Notes under the pieces: generated by a model | The model's input: only the letters and a program-made list of their open reading frames with translations | The model's database searches: none | Told to the model about the DNA's origin: nothing | Made by a program: the position numbers and the translations under genes | Part shown: positions 13,435 through 23,507 of the stretch, piece after piece | How the letters are laid out: each line of letters begins with the position of its first letter | Position numbering within the stretch: the stretch's first letter is position 1 | Source: Mycobacterium sp. 1274761.0 | GTDB taxonomy: Bacteria; Actinomycetota; Actinomycetes; Mycobacteriales; Mycobacteriaceae | Direction: 5' to 3' | Assembly: GCF_001668615.1 (NCBI RefSeq) | Contig: NZ_LZMC01000032.1 | Coordinates: forward strand, 16,265-80,264 | Length of the DNA: 64,000 bases

Positions 13435-13437
13435 CGT
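13432..13437 (+). promoter_or_regulatory. Putative -10 box before the enoyl reductase gene
   Basis: TAGCGT overlapping the preceding stop codon, 8 nt before an ATG without ribosome binding site. Confidence 0.3.
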
Positions 13438-13445
13438 CGCTAGCG

Positions 13446-14711
13446 ATGAGCACCGAGCGTGAATTCGACATCGTCGTGTACGGAGCTACCGGATTCGTCG
13501 GCAAGCTCACCGCCGAGTACCTAGCGGCAGCGGGTGGGGACGCCCGGATCGCCCTTGCTGGGCGTTCTACGGAGAAACTGCAGGCGGTGCGCGAGTCGTT
13601 GGGCCAGAGCGCGCAAGACTGGCCGCTGATCACCGCCGATGCGTCACAGCCGACGACTCTCACGGCGATGGCCGAGCGCACGCAGGTGGTGGTGACGACG
13701 GTCGGTCCATATGCCAAATACGGGTTGCCGCTCGTTGCCGCGTGCGCGGCCGCGGGCACCGACTATGCGGACCTGACCGGCGAGACGAATTTCATCCGCC
13801 AGAGCATCGACCTGTATCACAAGCAGGCCGCTGACACCGGTGCCCGCATCGTCCACTCGTGCGGATTCGATTCGATCCCTTCAGATCTCACCGTTTTCGC
13901 GCTGTACCGCCGCGCTGAGCAGGACGGCGCTGGTGAGCTCGGCGACACGAATCTGGTGGTGCGCTCGATGGCCGGCGGGGTATCGGGTGGTACCGCGGCG
14001 TCGATGACCGAGGTGATGCGGGTCGCCTCCGCCGACGCCGAAGTCCGCCGGTTGATCGAAGATCCCTACACGTTGACGCCGGACCGCAGCGCGGAACCGG
14101 AGTTCGGCGCACAGCCCGATCTGCGCTGGCGAAGGGGTCGCGACATCGCTCCGGAACTGACCGGCTACTGGGTCGGCCCGTTCGTGATGGCGATCGTGAA
14201 CACCCGAATCGTGCGGCGCAGCAACGCTTTACTCGACTACGCCTACGGTCGGCGGCTCGAATACGCAGAGCAGATGAGCGTCGGCCGCTCGCTGGCGGCG
14301 CCGGTCGTCGCGGCACTGTCGGCGGGCGGCAACGCCGCCACAACCAGTCTGGCCAGCCGCTTTCTCGACAAAGTGCCGGAAAGCCTCATCGACCGCGTCC
14401 TGCCCAAGCCCGGCACCGGCCCGAGCGAACGTACGCGCGAGCGTGGGCACTACACCGTCGAGACGTACACCACTACGACCACCGGGGCCCGCTATCGCGC
14501 CACGATGTCACAGAAGGGTGACCCCGGTTACAAGGCCACCTCGGTGCTGCTCGGCGAGAGTGGTTTGGCGCTGGCCAAGGACCGTGACCGGCTCTCGGAT
14601 CTGCGTGGCGTACTGACACCCGCCTCTGCGATGGGCGATGCACTGATGGCACGGTTACCTGCTGCCGGAGTCACATTGGAGACTTCGCGGTTGAACCTGG
14701 GCCGGGGGTGA
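13446..14711 (+). CDS. Saccharopine dehydrogenase-like / trans-acting enoyl reductase family
   Basis: 421 residues. The N-terminal Rossmann fold is IVVYGATGFVGKLTAEYLA, followed by ARIALAGRSTEKL; VVTTVGPYAKYG and HSCGFDSIPSDLTVFAL are family signatures. The same family contains the M. tuberculosis Rv2449c and Rv2953 proteins; Rv2953 is a trans-acting enoyl reductase for phthiocerol lipids. Here the partner is unknown. It sits between the S9 peptidase and valS, as expected for the Rv2449c position. Confidence 0.87.
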   Translation: MSTEREFDIVVYGATGFVGKLTAEYLAAAGGDARIALAGRSTEKLQAVRESLGQSAQDWPLITADASQPTTLTAMAERTQVVVTTVGPYAKYGLPLVAACAAAGTDYADLTGETNFIRQSIDLYHKQAADTGARIVHSCGFDSIPSDLTVFALYRRAEQDGAGELGDTNLVVRSMAGGVSGGTAASMTEVMRVASADAEVRRLIEDPYTLTPDRSAEPEFGAQPDLRWRRGRDIAPELTGYWVGPFVMAIVNTRIVRRSNALLDYAYGRRLEYAEQMSVGRSLAAPVVAALSAGGNAATTSLASRFLDKVPESLIDRVLPKPGTGPSERTRERGHYTVETYTTTTTGARYRATMSQKGDPGYKATSVLLGESGLALAKDRDRLSDLRGVLTPASAMGDALMARLPAAGVTLETSRLNLGRG

Positions 14712-14725
14712 CGCACCGCACTCCA

Positions 14726-14731
14726 TAGAAT
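14726..14731 (+). promoter_or_regulatory. Putative -10 box, leaderless valS transcript
   Basis: TAGAAT, a good SigA -10 match, 6 nt before the valS GTG, which lacks a ribosome binding site. Confidence 0.45.
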
Positions 14732-14737
14732 GGCGCG

Positions 14738-17389
14738 GTGACCCCCAGCTCCAAACCCTCAACGGACTCCCTGCCGAAGTCGTGGGATCCGGCGACGGTG
14801 GAGAGCGAGCTGTACCGGGGCTGGGTCGACGCCGGCTACTTCACGGCCGATCCGGCGAGCGACAAGCCGTCGTATTCGATTGTGCTGCCACCGCCCAATG
14901 TCACCGGCAGCCTCCACATGGGCCATGCGCTCGACCACACGTTGATGGACGCGCTGACCCGGCGCAAGCGGATGCAGGGCTACGCGGTGTTGTGGCTGCC
15001 GGGCATGGACCATGCAGGCATTGCCACGCAGTCGGTGGTGGAAAAGCAGCTGGCGGTTGACGGTAAGACGAAGGAAGACTTCGGCCGGGAGCTGTTCATC
15101 GAGAAGGTCTGGGACTGGAAGCACGACTCCGGCGGGACGATCGGCGCCCAGATGCGTCGGCTCGGCGATGGCGTCGACTGGAGCCGCGACCGGTTCACGA
15201 TGGACGACGGCCTGTCCCGTGCGGTGCGCACCATCTTCAAGCGGCTCTACGACGCCGGGCTGATCTATCAGGCCGAGCGGCTGGTGAACTGGTCGCCGGT
15301 GCTGGAGACGGCCATCTCCGACCTCGAGGTCTCCTATTCCGAGGTCGAGGGCGAGCTGGTGTCGTTCCGTTACGGATCCCTCGACGACGCCGAACCCCAT
15401 ATCGTGGTGGCAACGACGCGGTTGGAGACGATGCTCGGGGACACCGCGATCGCGGTGCATCCCGACGACGACCGCTACCGGCACCTGGTCGGCACGACGC
15501 TGCCCCACCCGTTCGTCGACCGGAACATGATCATCGTCGCCGACGAGCATGTCGATCCCGAATTCGGCACGGGCGCAGTTAAAGTCACACCCGCGCACGA
15601 CCCGAACGACTTCGAGATCGGGTTGCGGCACCAGCTGCCGATGCCGTCCATCATGGACATCAAGGGCCGGATAGCCGACACCGGAACACAATTCGACGGC
15701 ATGGATCGTTTCGACGCACGTGTCGCGGTCCGTGAAGCGCTGGCCGCCCAGGGCAGGATAGTCGAGGAGAAGCGGCCGTATCTGCACAGCGTCGGGCATT
15801 CCGAGCGCAGCGGTGAACCGATCGAACCGCGGCTGTCGCTGCAGTGGTGGGTCAAGGTCGAGTCGCTGGCCAAAGCCGCAGGGGATGCGGTTCGCAACGG
15901 GCACACCGTGATTCACCCGCCGAGCCTGGAGCCGCGCTGGTTCGGCTGGGTCGACAACATGCACGACTGGTGCATCTCGCGCCAGCTGTGGTGGGGCCAC
16001 CGGATCCCGATCTGGCACGGACCCAACGGCGAGACCGTCTGCGTCGGCCCGGACGAGACTCCGCCGGAGGGCTGGGAGCAGGACCCCGACGTGCTGGACA
16101 CCTGGTTCTCCTCGGCGCTGTGGCCGTTCTCCACGATGGGTTGGCCCGACCACACCCCGGAACTGGCCAAGTTCTATCCGACCACCGTGCTGGTCACCGG
16201 CTACGACATCCTGTTTTTCTGGGTCGCGCGGATGATGATGTTCGGTCAGTTCGTCTCCGACGACCCGGCGATCACCCAGGACGGCGCGCGCGAGCCGCAG
16301 GTGCCGTTCGAAAACATCTTCCTGCACGGCCTCATCCGCGATGAGTTCGGTCGCAAGATGAGCAAGTCGCGGGGCAACGGCATCGATCCGCTGGACTGGG
16401 TCGAGAAGTTCGGCGCCGACGCGCTGCGGTTCACCCTCGCCCGCGGCGCCAGCCCCGGCGGGGACCTGTCGATCGGCGAGGACCATGCGCGCGCATCGCG
16501 CAACTTTGCCACCAAGCTGTTCAACGCCACCCGCTTCGCGTTGATGAACGGGGCCGCCCCGGCGCCGCTCCCCGACGTCGTCGACCTCACCGACGCCGAC
16601 AAGTGGATCCTGGGACGCGCGGAAGAGGTTCGCGCAGAAGTGGATTCGGCGTTCGACGGCTACGAGTTCAGCCGGGCCTGCGAATCCCTGTATCACTTCG
16701 CCTGGGACGAGTTCTGCGACTGGTACGTCGAGTTGGCCAAGGTGCAGCTTGCAGAAGGCATCACCCATACCACCGCAGTGCTGGCAGCCGTGCTCGACAC
16801 GTTGTTGAAGCTGCTGCATCCGGTGATGCCGTTCGTCACCGAAACCTTGTGGAAAGAGTTGACCGGTGGCGAGTCCCTCGTCATCGCCGAATGGCCCCGC
16901 CCGTCCGGGTTCGCGGTGGATCAGGTTGCCGTGCAACGCATCGCCGATATGCAGAAGCTGGTCACCGAGGTGCGACGGTTCCGCAGCGACCAAGGATTGG
17001 CCGATCGGCAGAAGGTGCCTGCGCGGCTGAGCGACGTCGCCGCCGCCGATTTGGACTCCCAGATCCCCGCGGTCACTTCGCTGGCATGGCTGACGCCCGC
17101 AACGGATGATTTCTCGCCGACCGCCTCCGTCGAAGTGCGGCTGACGCGGGGCACTGTCGTCGTTGAGCTGGATACCTCCGGCACAGTCGACATCGCCGCC
17201 GAACGCCGCCGGTTGGAGAAGGATCTGGCCGCCGCGGAGAAGGAGCTCAAGGGCACCACCGCCAAGCTCGACAACGAGGCCTTCGTGGCCAAGGCCCCCG
17301 CCGAGGTCGTCGACAAGATCCGCAGCCGCCAATCATTGGCCCGCGACGAAGTCGAGCGCATCACCGCAAGGCTGGCCTCACTGACATGA
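14738..17389 (+). CDS. valS: Valyl-tRNA synthetase
   Basis: 883 residues, class I synthetase charging tRNA-Val. The HIGH motif is [17 protein letters not shown] and the KMSKS motif is [17 protein letters not shown]. The CP1 editing domain ([19 protein letters not shown], then [16 protein letters not shown]) removes mischarged Thr. A C-terminal coiled coil is present ([17 protein letters not shown]). The stop overlaps folC by 4 bp, so valS-folC-DUF4233 form an operon. Confidence 0.97.
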   Translation: MTPSSKPSTDSLPKSWDPATVESELYRGWVDAGYFTADPASDKPSYSIVLPPPNVTGSLHMGHALDHTLMDALTRRKRMQGYAVLWLPGMDHAGIATQSVVEKQLAVDGKTKEDFGRELFIEKVWDWKHDSGGTIGAQMRRLGDGVDWSRDRFTMDDGLSRAVRTIFKRLYDAGLIYQAERLVNWSPVLETAISDLEVSYSEVEGELVSFRYGSLDDAEPHIVVATTRLETMLGDTAIAVHPDDDRYRHLVGTTLPHPFVDRNMIIVADEHVDPEFGTGAVKVTPAHDPNDFEIGLRHQLPMPSIMDIKGRIADTGTQFDGMDRFDARVAVREALAAQGRIVEEKRPYLHSVGHSERSGEPIEPRLSLQWWVKVESLAKAAGDAVRNGHTVIHPPSLEPRWFGWVDNMHDWCISRQLWWGHRIPIWHGPNGETVCVGPDETPPEGWEQDPDVLDTWFSSALWPFSTMGWPDHTPELAKFYPTTVLVTGYDILFFWVARMMMFGQFVSDDPAITQDGAREPQVPFENIFLHGLIRDEFGRKMSKSRGNGIDPLDWVEKFGADALRFTLARGASPGGDLSIGEDHARASRNFATKLFNATRFALMNGAAPAPLPDVVDLTDADKWILGRAEEVRAEVDSAFDGYEFSRACESLYHFAWDEFCDWYVELAKVQLAEGITHTTAVLAAVLDTLLKLLHPVMPFVTETLWKELTGGESLVIAEWPRPSGFAVDQVAVQRIADMQKLVTEVRRFRSDQGLADRQKVPARLSDVAAADLDSQIPAVTSLAWLTPATDDFSPTASVEVRLTRGTVVVELDTSGTVDIAAERRRLEKDLAAAEKELKGTTAKLDNEAFVAKAPAEVVDKIRSRQSLARDEVERITARLASLT

Positions 17390-18837
17390 CATGGGAGCCG
17401 GTTGACCGGCGACCCGGCGCGGAGCAGGCCCCGACGCCGGACGAGATCGCGTCGTTGCTGCAGGTCGAGCATCTTCTCGACCAGCGCTGGCCCGAGACGA
17501 AGCTCGATCCCAGCACGGCCCGCATCTCGGCCCTGCTGGAGCTGCTCGGCTCGCCGCAGCGGGGCTACCCGTCGATCCACATTGCGGGCACCAACGGCAA
17601 GACCTCGGTGGCGCGCATCATCGACGCCTTGTTGACCGCCCTGCATCGGCGCACGGGCCGCACGACCAGTCCTCATCTGCAGTCGGCGGTCGAGCGCATC
17701 GCGATCGACAACAAGCCGATCTCGCCGGCGCGCTACGTGGCGACCTACGAGGAGATCGAGCCGTTCGTCGCCCTGGTGGACAAGCAGTCCGAAGTGGCAG
17801 GCGGGCCGGCGATGAGCAAGTTCGAGGTGGTCACCGCGATGGCGTTCGCCGCGTTCGCCGACGCCCCGATCGACGTCGCCATCGTCGAGGTCGGGATGGG
17901 CGGTCGCTGGGACGCCACCAACGTCGTCGACGCGCCGGTCGCCGTCATCACCCCGATCGGCATCGACCACACCGAGTATCTAGGCACCGAGATCGCCGAT
18001 ATCGCGGCCGAGAAGGCGGGCATCATCGTCAGGCAGCAGCACGAGTTGGTGCCCGCGGGCACGGATCTGAGCACCGTCGCGGTGATCGGCAGGCAGGTGC
18101 CCGAGGCCATGGAGGTGGTGCTGGCCGAAGCGGTGCGGGCAGATGCGGCGGTCGCCCGCGAGGATTCCGAGTTCGCGGTCCTGGGCCGCCAGATCGCGAT
18201 CGGCGGCCAACTGCTGGAATTGCAGGGCCTCGGCGGGGTGTACTCCGATATCTTTCTGCCGCTGCACGGCGAACATCAGGCCCACAACGCCGTCATCGCG
18301 CTGGCCGCGGTGGAAGCGTTCTTCGGGGCGGGCGCCGATCGGCAGCTGGACGTCGACGCGGTGCGCGCCGGTTTCGCGGCCGCCGTCAGCCCCGGCCGGC
18401 TGGAGCGAATGCGGAGCGCGCCAACGGTTTTCATCGATGCCGCGCATAATCCGGCGGGCGCCGCGGCGCTGGCGCACACGCTGAACGAGGAGTTCGACTT
18501 CCGCTTGCTGATCGGAATCGTGTCGGTGATGGCCGACAAGGACGTCGACGGCATCCTGGCGGCACTGGAGCCGGCATTCGACCAGATCGTGGTCACCCAC
18601 AACGGATCGCCGCGCGCCCTGGACATCGAAAGCCTGGCGCTGCGTGCCGAGGAGCGGTTCGGTCCCGAACGGGTCATCGCCGCGGCCACGCTGCCCGACG
18701 CCATCGAGACGGCGACCGCCCTCGTCGAGGATGCGGGCAGCGACGGCGAAGGCCTCTCCGGCAGCGGCATCGTGATCACGGGTTCCGTCGTCACCGCCGG
18801 TGCAGCGCGCACGCTGTTCGGAAGGGACCCGGCATGA
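17386..18837 (+). CDS. folC: Folylpolyglutamate synthase / dihydrofolate synthase
   Basis: 483 residues. Mur-ligase-type enzyme adding glutamates to folates. The P-loop is [15 protein letters not shown], with [14 protein letters not shown] and [15 protein letters not shown] following; the C-terminal domain has [14 protein letters not shown] and [15 protein letters not shown]. It is translationally coupled to valS upstream (ATGA) and to the membrane protein downstream (ATGA). Confidence 0.95.
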   Translation: MTWEPVDRRPGAEQAPTPDEIASLLQVEHLLDQRWPETKLDPSTARISALLELLGSPQRGYPSIHIAGTNGKTSVARIIDALLTALHRRTGRTTSPHLQSAVERIAIDNKPISPARYVATYEEIEPFVALVDKQSEVAGGPAMSKFEVVTAMAFAAFADAPIDVAIVEVGMGGRWDATNVVDAPVAVITPIGIDHTEYLGTEIADIAAEKAGIIVRQQHELVPAGTDLSTVAVIGRQVPEAMEVVLAEAVRADAAVAREDSEFAVLGRQIAIGGQLLELQGLGGVYSDIFLPLHGEHQAHNAVIALAAVEAFFGAGADRQLDVDAVRAGFAAAVSPGRLERMRSAPTVFIDAAHNPAGAAALAHTLNEEFDFRLLIGIVSVMADKDVDGILAALEPAFDQIVVTHNGSPRALDIESLALRAEERFGPERVIAAATLPDAIETATALVEDAGSDGEGLSGSGIVITGSVVTAGAARTLFGRDPA

Positions 18838-19232
18838 GCGAACAGCCAAAGGGGCCCCCGGCACCTGATCCGTGGAAGAGCTTCCGCGCAGTCATGGCGG
18901 GCACCCTGATCCTCGAAGCCATCGTGGTGCTGCTGGCGCTGCCCGTCGTATCGATGGCCGACAACGGGCTGACGGTGTTCACGGGCTCGTATCTGATCGG
19001 CCTGGCGGTGGTGCTGATCTTGCTGGCCGGGATACAGGGCCGGTCCTGGGCGATCTGGGTGAATCTCGCCGTCCAGGTGGTGCTGATCGCCGGATGGGCC
19101 TTCTCCGGGGCCGTCGGTTTCATCGGCCTGGTCTTCGCCGCGGTGTGGCTGCTGATCCTCTACCTGCGCAGCGAAGTGCGGCGCCGCGAGCAGCGTGGTC
19201 TGCTGCCGGGCCAGCAGCCCCCGCCTGAGTGA
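18834..19232 (+). CDS. DUF4233 membrane protein
   Basis: 132 residues, Rv2446c-type. After an N-terminal [19 protein letters not shown] there are about four transmembrane segments ([61 protein letters not shown]) and a charged C-terminus ([11 protein letters not shown]). The function is unknown. The family is almost always downstream of folC in actinobacteria and starts here inside the folC stop. Confidence 0.85.
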   Translation: MSEQPKGPPAPDPWKSFRAVMAGTLILEAIVVLLALPVVSMADNGLTVFTGSYLIGLAVVLILLAGIQGRSWAIWVNLAVQVVLIAGWAFSGAVGFIGLVFAAVWLLILYLRSEVRRREQRGLLPGQQPPPE

Positions 19233-19245
19233 AAGGTTCCGCAGG

Positions 19246-19251
19246 TACGCT
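19246..19251 (+). promoter_or_regulatory. Putative -10 box, leaderless ndk transcript
   Basis: TACGCT 7 nt before the ndk GTG, which has no ribosome binding site. Confidence 0.35.
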
Positions 19252-19258
19252 GTCGGCC

Positions 19259-19669
19259 GTGACTGAGCGGACCCTGGTGTTGATCAAACCCGACGGCGTC
19301 AAACGGCGTCTGATCGGCGAGGTGGTCAGCCGTATCGAGCGCAAGGGCCTGTCGATCGCCGCCCTGGAGATGCGCGACGTCGAGGACGACTTGGCCCGCA
19401 AGCATTACGCCGAGCACGACGGCAAGCCGTTCTTCGACTCGCTGCTGGAATTCATTACCTCTGGGCCGGTGGTCGCGGCCATCGTGGAGGGTCCGCGCGC
19501 GATCATGGCCTTCCGTCAGCTCGCCGGCGCCACCGACCCGGTCGAGAAGGCAGCGACCGGTTCCATCCGCGGTGACCTGGCCCTTGTCACCCAGGAGAAC
19601 CTCGTGCACGGCTCGGATTCACCCGAATCGGCCGCCCGCGAAATCGAACTCTGGTTCCCCGGCCGATAG
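19259..19669 (+). CDS. ndk: Nucleoside diphosphate kinase
   Basis: 136 residues. Transfers phosphate between nucleoside tri- and diphosphates. [20 protein letters not shown] opens the protein and fits the family start, so the GTG at 19259 is chosen over an in-frame start 10 codons upstream. The phosphorylated histidine is in [12 protein letters not shown]. The C-terminus ELWFPGR is typical of the short mycobacterial form. Confidence 0.96.
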   Translation: MTERTLVLIKPDGVKRRLIGEVVSRIERKGLSIAALEMRDVEDDLARKHYAEHDGKPFFDSLLEFITSGPVVAAIVEGPRAIMAFRQLAGATDPVEKAATGSIRGDLALVTQENLVHGSDSPESAAREIELWFPGR

Positions 19670-19710
19670 CCGAGTACTCCAGCCTGGTCCGTCGGCGACC
19701 CCCCGTATGG

Positions 19711-19716
19711 GATACT
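19711..19716 (+). promoter_or_regulatory. Candidate -10 box for rne with long leader
   Basis: GATACT preceded by TGG (extended -10 form). A start site around 19723 would give a leader of about 240 nt before the rne GTG. Long rne leaders are known in mycobacteria and allow autoregulation in E. coli. The 19670-19966 gap holds no gene. Confidence 0.35.
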
Positions 19717-19966
19717 GGCTGCGGGTAGACGGCTGTACACCAGGGCCGGATGCCCGAATGAAGACTTAGACGAGCGCGACCACCGCTCACCCGCGGTGCG
19801 GCGCCGACCGTCCCAGCCATCATTCAGCCAGGCACCGGGCGTGTTCAGAAGCGGACAGCTCGGAGCGAGACCACAACAAGCCCGGGGAGCAACCGGCCCG
19901 GGCCAATAGCGGAAGCCCTCGCGTGGCCGCGTCGACACGACGCGCCCGGGGGCTTGAGGAGAATAC

Positions 19967-22660
19967 GTGGCCGACGATGCATCCACAGAAAACAAATCAG
20001 AAGAGACTCAGGAGCCCCAGGCCCAGCCCGACGGGCTGACGGTCGCGGCGCAGGAGGCCGACGGGCCCTCGGATCCGAGCCAGGAGTCGAGCGAGGACCA
20101 ACCCGCCGACGGTGTCGACGGCAGCGAACCCGAAGCTCGGCTGATCATCGAGACCACCGAGACGGTCGTCGAACGCGCCGAGTACATGCCGCTGTTCGTG
20201 GCGCCGCAGCCCGTCGAGTTCGAACCCGACGATGTCGACGAGGACGAGGACGAGGACGACGACGACGGCGGTCCGGACCGCGACGACCAGGCCGAGCGTC
20301 CCAACCGGCGCCGCCGGCGGGGTCGCCGTGGCCGCGGCCGCGGCCGTGGTGAGCAGAGCGGCGACGAGATGGGTGAGGATTCCGACGACAGCTCCTCCGG
20401 CCAGTCCGACGACTCCGACGACTCCGACGACGACGGCGGCGACGACGAATCGGGTAGTGGCGACACGGCCACCAGGCGCCGCCGTCGGCGTCGCCGGCGC
20501 AAGTCCGGGGCCGGCGACGACAACGATGTCTCACCCGACGATCCGCCCAACACCGTCGTCCATGAACGAGCCGGGCGTCGGCCGGACAAGGCGGATACAG
20601 GTTCAGACAAGGACAACGGCGAGATCCAGGGCATCTCGGGGTCGACGCGGCTGGAAGCCAAGCGCCAGCGCCGCCGTGACGGCCGCGACGCCGGCCGGCG
20701 CCGGCCGCCCATCCTGAGCGAGGCCGAGTTCCTGGCCCGCCGCGAGGCCGTCGAACGCGTGATGGTGGTGCGCGACAAAGTGCGCACCGAGCCGCCGCAC
20801 GAGGGCGCCCGCTACACGCAGATCGCTGTGCTCGAGGACGGCGTCGTCGTCGAACACTTTGTCACCTCGGCTGCGTCTGCTTCGTTGGTCGGCAACATCT
20901 ACCTGGGCATCGTGCAGAACGTGCTGCCCTCGATGGAGGCGGCGTTCGTCGATATCGGCCGCGGCCGCAATGGCGTGCTCTACGCCGGCGAAGTGAACTG
21001 GGAGGCAGCGGGCCTCGGCGGCGCCAACCGCAAGATCGAGCAGGCCCTCAAACCCGGCGACTACGTCGTCGTTCAGGTCAGCAAGGATCCGGTGGGGCAC
21101 AAGGGCGCCCGGCTGACCACGCAGGTGTCTCTGGCCGGCCGCTACCTGGTCTACGTTCCCGGCGCATCGTCCACCGGCATCAGCCGCAAGCTGCCCGACA
21201 CCGAGCGTCAGCGGCTCAAAGAGATTCTGCGCGAAGTGGTTCCGTCTGACGCCGGCGTGATCATTCGCACCGCCTCAGAGGGCGTCAAGGAAGACGACAT
21301 CCGCTCCGACGTCAGCCGGCTTCAGGAACGGTGGGCCAAGATCGAGGCGAAGGCGGCCGAAACCAAGAAAAAGGCCGCCGGCGCAGCGGTGGCGTTGTAC
21401 GAAGAGCCTGATGTACTGGTCAAGGTCATCCGCGACCTCTTCAACGAGGACTTCTCCGGGCTGATCGTGTCCGGCGACGAGGCATGGTCCACGATCAATG
21501 ACTACGTCAATTCCGTTGCGCCCGACCTTGTTCCGCGTCTGACGAAGTACCAGCCCGCCAGCAGTGACGGACCCGACGTCTTCGCGGTCCACCGCATCGA
21601 CGAGCAGCTGGCCAAGGCGATGGACCGCAAGGTCTGGCTGCCCTCGGGCGGCACGCTGGTCATCGACCGCACGGAGGCGATGACCGTTGTCGACGTCAAC
21701 ACCGGCAAGTTCACCGGCTCCGGCGGCAACCTCGAGCAGACCGTCACCCGCAACAACTTGGAAGCCGCCGAGGAAATCGTGCGGCAGCTGCGCTTGCGGG
21801 ACATCGGCGGCATCGTCGTCATCGACTTCATCGACATGGTGCTCGAATCCAACCGTGATCTGGTGCTGCGCAGGCTCACCGAGGCGCTGGCCCGCGACCG
21901 CACCCGTCATCAGGTGTCCGAGGTGACGTCGCTTGGTCTGGTCCAGCTGACGCGTAAGCGTCTCGGCACCGGCCTGGTCGAGGCGTTCTCCACACCGTGC
22001 CCGCACTGCTCGGGCCGGGGCATTCTGCTGCACGCCGACCCTGTCGATTCGGCACCGGCCAGCGGTCGTAAATCTGAGTCGCGGCGCGGCAAGCGTGGCA
22101 AGAAGAGTGGCCGCACCGAGGACGTCGCCGTCGCGAAAGTGCCTGCCCACCCCGCCGGCGAGCATCCGATGTTCAAGGCGATGGCCGCCGCCAACGGCAA
22201 GCACGACGATGACTCTTCCGACGACGAGTCCGGTGACGAGGCCAAGAAGGCCGAGGAAGTCGCCGAGTCCGACACCGAGACCATCAAGAAGGCAGTCGAC
22301 GAATCGGCCGACACCGGACTCGAGGACGACGACCTCGACGAGGACTACGACGACTCGGAGGACGACTCGGATGACGACTCGGAGGACGACTCGGAGGACG
22401 ACTCCGATGACGACTCGGATGAGGACGAGATCGACCTGGACGAGGATGACGAGGAAGACGGCCTCGACGACGACATCGAGGTCATCGACTCCGACGATGA
22501 CTCAGACGATGACTCGGACGACGACTCGGACGATGACTCGGACGAGGACGACGACGAGGATGACGACGACGACGAGGACGACGTTCCGGCGGCCCGTCCC
22601 GTAGGCCGGCATCGCCGCCGGGCCGCCGCAAGGCCGGCAGGACCGCCCAGCCACGACTGA
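19967..22660 (+). CDS. rne: Ribonuclease E/G
   Basis: 897 residues. Main endoribonuclease for mRNA decay and rRNA processing. The GTG follows GAGGAGAA. The N-terminal ~270 residues are low-complexity acidic and Arg/Gly-rich (RRRRRGRRGRGRGRG). The S1 domain follows (NIYLGIVQNVLPSMEAAFVD), then the DNase-I-like catalytic part with DVNTGKFTG and DIGGIVVIDFIDM (metal-binding Asp residues), and the zinc-link CPHCSGRG. The C-terminal ~180 residues are an acidic tail of Asp/Ser repeats. The mycobacterial enzyme has scaffold arms on both sides of the catalytic core, as here. Confidence 0.95.
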   Translation: MADDASTENKSEETQEPQAQPDGLTVAAQEADGPSDPSQESSEDQPADGVDGSEPEARLIIETTETVVERAEYMPLFVAPQPVEFEPDDVDEDEDEDDDDGGPDRDDQAERPNRRRRRGRRGRGRGRGEQSGDEMGEDSDDSSSGQSDDSDDSDDDGGDDESGSGDTATRRRRRRRRRKSGAGDDNDVSPDDPPNTVVHERAGRRPDKADTGSDKDNGEIQGISGSTRLEAKRQRRRDGRDAGRRRPPILSEAEFLARREAVERVMVVRDKVRTEPPHEGARYTQIAVLEDGVVVEHFVTSAASASLVGNIYLGIVQNVLPSMEAAFVDIGRGRNGVLYAGEVNWEAAGLGGANRKIEQALKPGDYVVVQVSKDPVGHKGARLTTQVSLAGRYLVYVPGASSTGISRKLPDTERQRLKEILREVVPSDAGVIIRTASEGVKEDDIRSDVSRLQERWAKIEAKAAETKKKAAGAAVALYEEPDVLVKVIRDLFNEDFSGLIVSGDEAWSTINDYVNSVAPDLVPRLTKYQPASSDGPDVFAVHRIDEQLAKAMDRKVWLPSGGTLVIDRTEAMTVVDVNTGKFTGSGGNLEQTVTRNNLEAAEEIVRQLRLRDIGGIVVIDFIDMVLESNRDLVLRRLTEALARDRTRHQVSEVTSLGLVQLTRKRLGTGLVEAFSTPCPHCSGRGILLHADPVDSAPASGRKSESRRGKRGKKSGRTEDVAVAKVPAHPAGEHPMFKAMAAANGKHDDDSSDDESGDEAKKAEEVAESDTETIKKAVDESADTGLEDDDLDEDYDDSEDDSDDDSEDDSEDDSDDDSDEDEIDLDEDDEEDGLDDDIEVIDSDDDSDDDSDDDSDDDSDEDDDEDDDDDEDDVPAARPVGRHRRRAAARPAGPPSHD
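22333..22590 (+). repeat. Imperfect 12-nt tandem repeats in the rne tail
   Basis: Repeats of the type GACGACTCGGAG / GATGACTCGGAC encode (D/E)-D-S-(D/E) units. The array is in frame, so copy changes alter only tail length. It is a likely site of length variation between strains. Confidence 0.8.
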
Positions 22661-22684
22661 CCGACTGCCGTGACCTGCGGTGAT

Positions 22685-22714
22685 TTGACCCTGCCGCCGC
22701 GTTTCACGTACCCT
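22685..22714 (+). promoter_or_regulatory. SigA-type promoter for rplU-rpmA-obg-proB
   Basis: TTGACC (22685-22690), 18-nt spacer, TACCCT (22709-22714). It leaves a leader of about 110 nt before rplU, where ribosomal protein feedback could act. No other promoter-like pair is seen in the 173-bp gap after rne. Confidence 0.6.
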
Positions 22715-22833
22715 TGACCAGTTGTCTTTCGGCCGATGCCGAGGACAGTGGACCCACCGCGGCTCCGCACCCCAGACCCGCTCGCGCACTCACGGGTAGC
22801 GCGACGCCCCGAGAAGCATGGAGCACGAAACGT

Positions 22834-23145
22834 ATGGCGACTTATGCAATCGTCAAGACCGGCGGCAAGCAGTACAAGGTTGCCGTCGGTGACGTGGTCA
22901 AGGTCGAGAAGCTCGACGGCGAGCCAGGGGCCAAGGTCTCGCTGCCCGTCGCTCTCGTCGTTGACGGGGCCAACGTCACCAGCGACGCCAAGGCCTTGGC
23001 GAAGGTCGCCGTCACCGGCGAGGTGCTCGAGCACACCAAGGGCCCGAAGATCCGCATCCACAAGTTCAAGAACAAGACCGGCTACCACAAGCGCCAGGGT
23101 CACCGTCAGCAGCTGACGGTCCTCAAGGTCACCGACATCAAGTAG
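22834..23145 (+). CDS. rplU: 50S ribosomal protein L21
   Basis: 103 residues: [20 protein letters not shown] at the N-terminus, [18 protein letters not shown] (the 23S rRNA-binding C-terminal signature). The ATG at 22834 gives the standard length; in-frame codons upstream are leader. It is followed 12 nt later by rpmA in the conserved rplU-rpmA-obg order. Confidence 0.97.
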   Translation: MATYAIVKTGGKQYKVAVGDVVKVEKLDGEPGAKVSLPVALVVDGANVTSDAKALAKVAVTGEVLEHTKGPKIRIHKFKNKTGYHKRQGHRQQLTVLKVTDIK

Positions 23146-23157
23146 GGGAGCGAACAG

Positions 23158-23424
23158 ATGGCACACAAGAAGGGCGCTTCCAGCTCGCGCAACGGTCGTG
23201 ACTCCGCCGCCCAGCGGCTCGGCGTCAAGCGGTTCGGCGGCCAGGTCGTCAAGGCCGGTGAGATCATCGTCCGCCAGCGCGGCACCCACTTCCACCCCGG
23301 CGTGAACGTCGGCCGCGGAGGCGATGACACGTTGTTCGCCAAGGCCGCCGGCGCCGTTCAGTTCGGCGTCAAGCGTGGCCGCAAGACGGTCAGCATTGTG
23401 GAGCCGGCGGCCTCGGAGGCCTAG
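23158..23424 (+). CDS. rpmA: 50S ribosomal protein L27
   Basis: 88 residues. Begins [20 protein letters not shown], with no N-terminal leader to be cleaved, and has [20 protein letters not shown]27's N-terminal tail reaches the peptidyl-transferase centre. GGGGAGCGA precedes the ATG. Confidence 0.97.
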   Translation: MAHKKGASSSRNGRDSAAQRLGVKRFGGQVVKAGEIIVRQRGTHFHPGVNVGRGGDDTLFAKAAGAVQFGVKRGRKTVSIVEPAASEA

Positions 23425-23429
23425 CCCCG

Positions 23430-23447
23430 CGTCGACATCGACGTTTT
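23430..23447 (+). terminator. Small hairpin with T-run between rpmA and obg
   Basis: CGTCG-ACAT-CGACG followed by TTTT, 5 nt after the rpmA stop. The short stem suggests partial termination or attenuation rather than a complete stop before obg. Confidence 0.4.
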
Positions 23448-23507
23448 GGCGCGAGGCACTCGCACTTTTGCGCCCAAATGTCCGCTTCGGCGAGGGAGGT
23501 GATCGCG

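Noticed and set aside
14759..17332. 857-codon minus-strand frame over valS
   Set aside because: Mirror of the valS codon pattern; no start signal and no recognisable domain.
22333..22590. Tandem repeats considered as a CRISPR-like or minisatellite element
   Set aside because: Repeats are in frame within rne, have no spacers, and encode an acidic tail.
23478..23507. Upstream ATG for obg
   Set aside because: No ribosome binding site, whereas GGGAGGTGA sits just before the ATG at 23508, which gives the conserved N-terminus.
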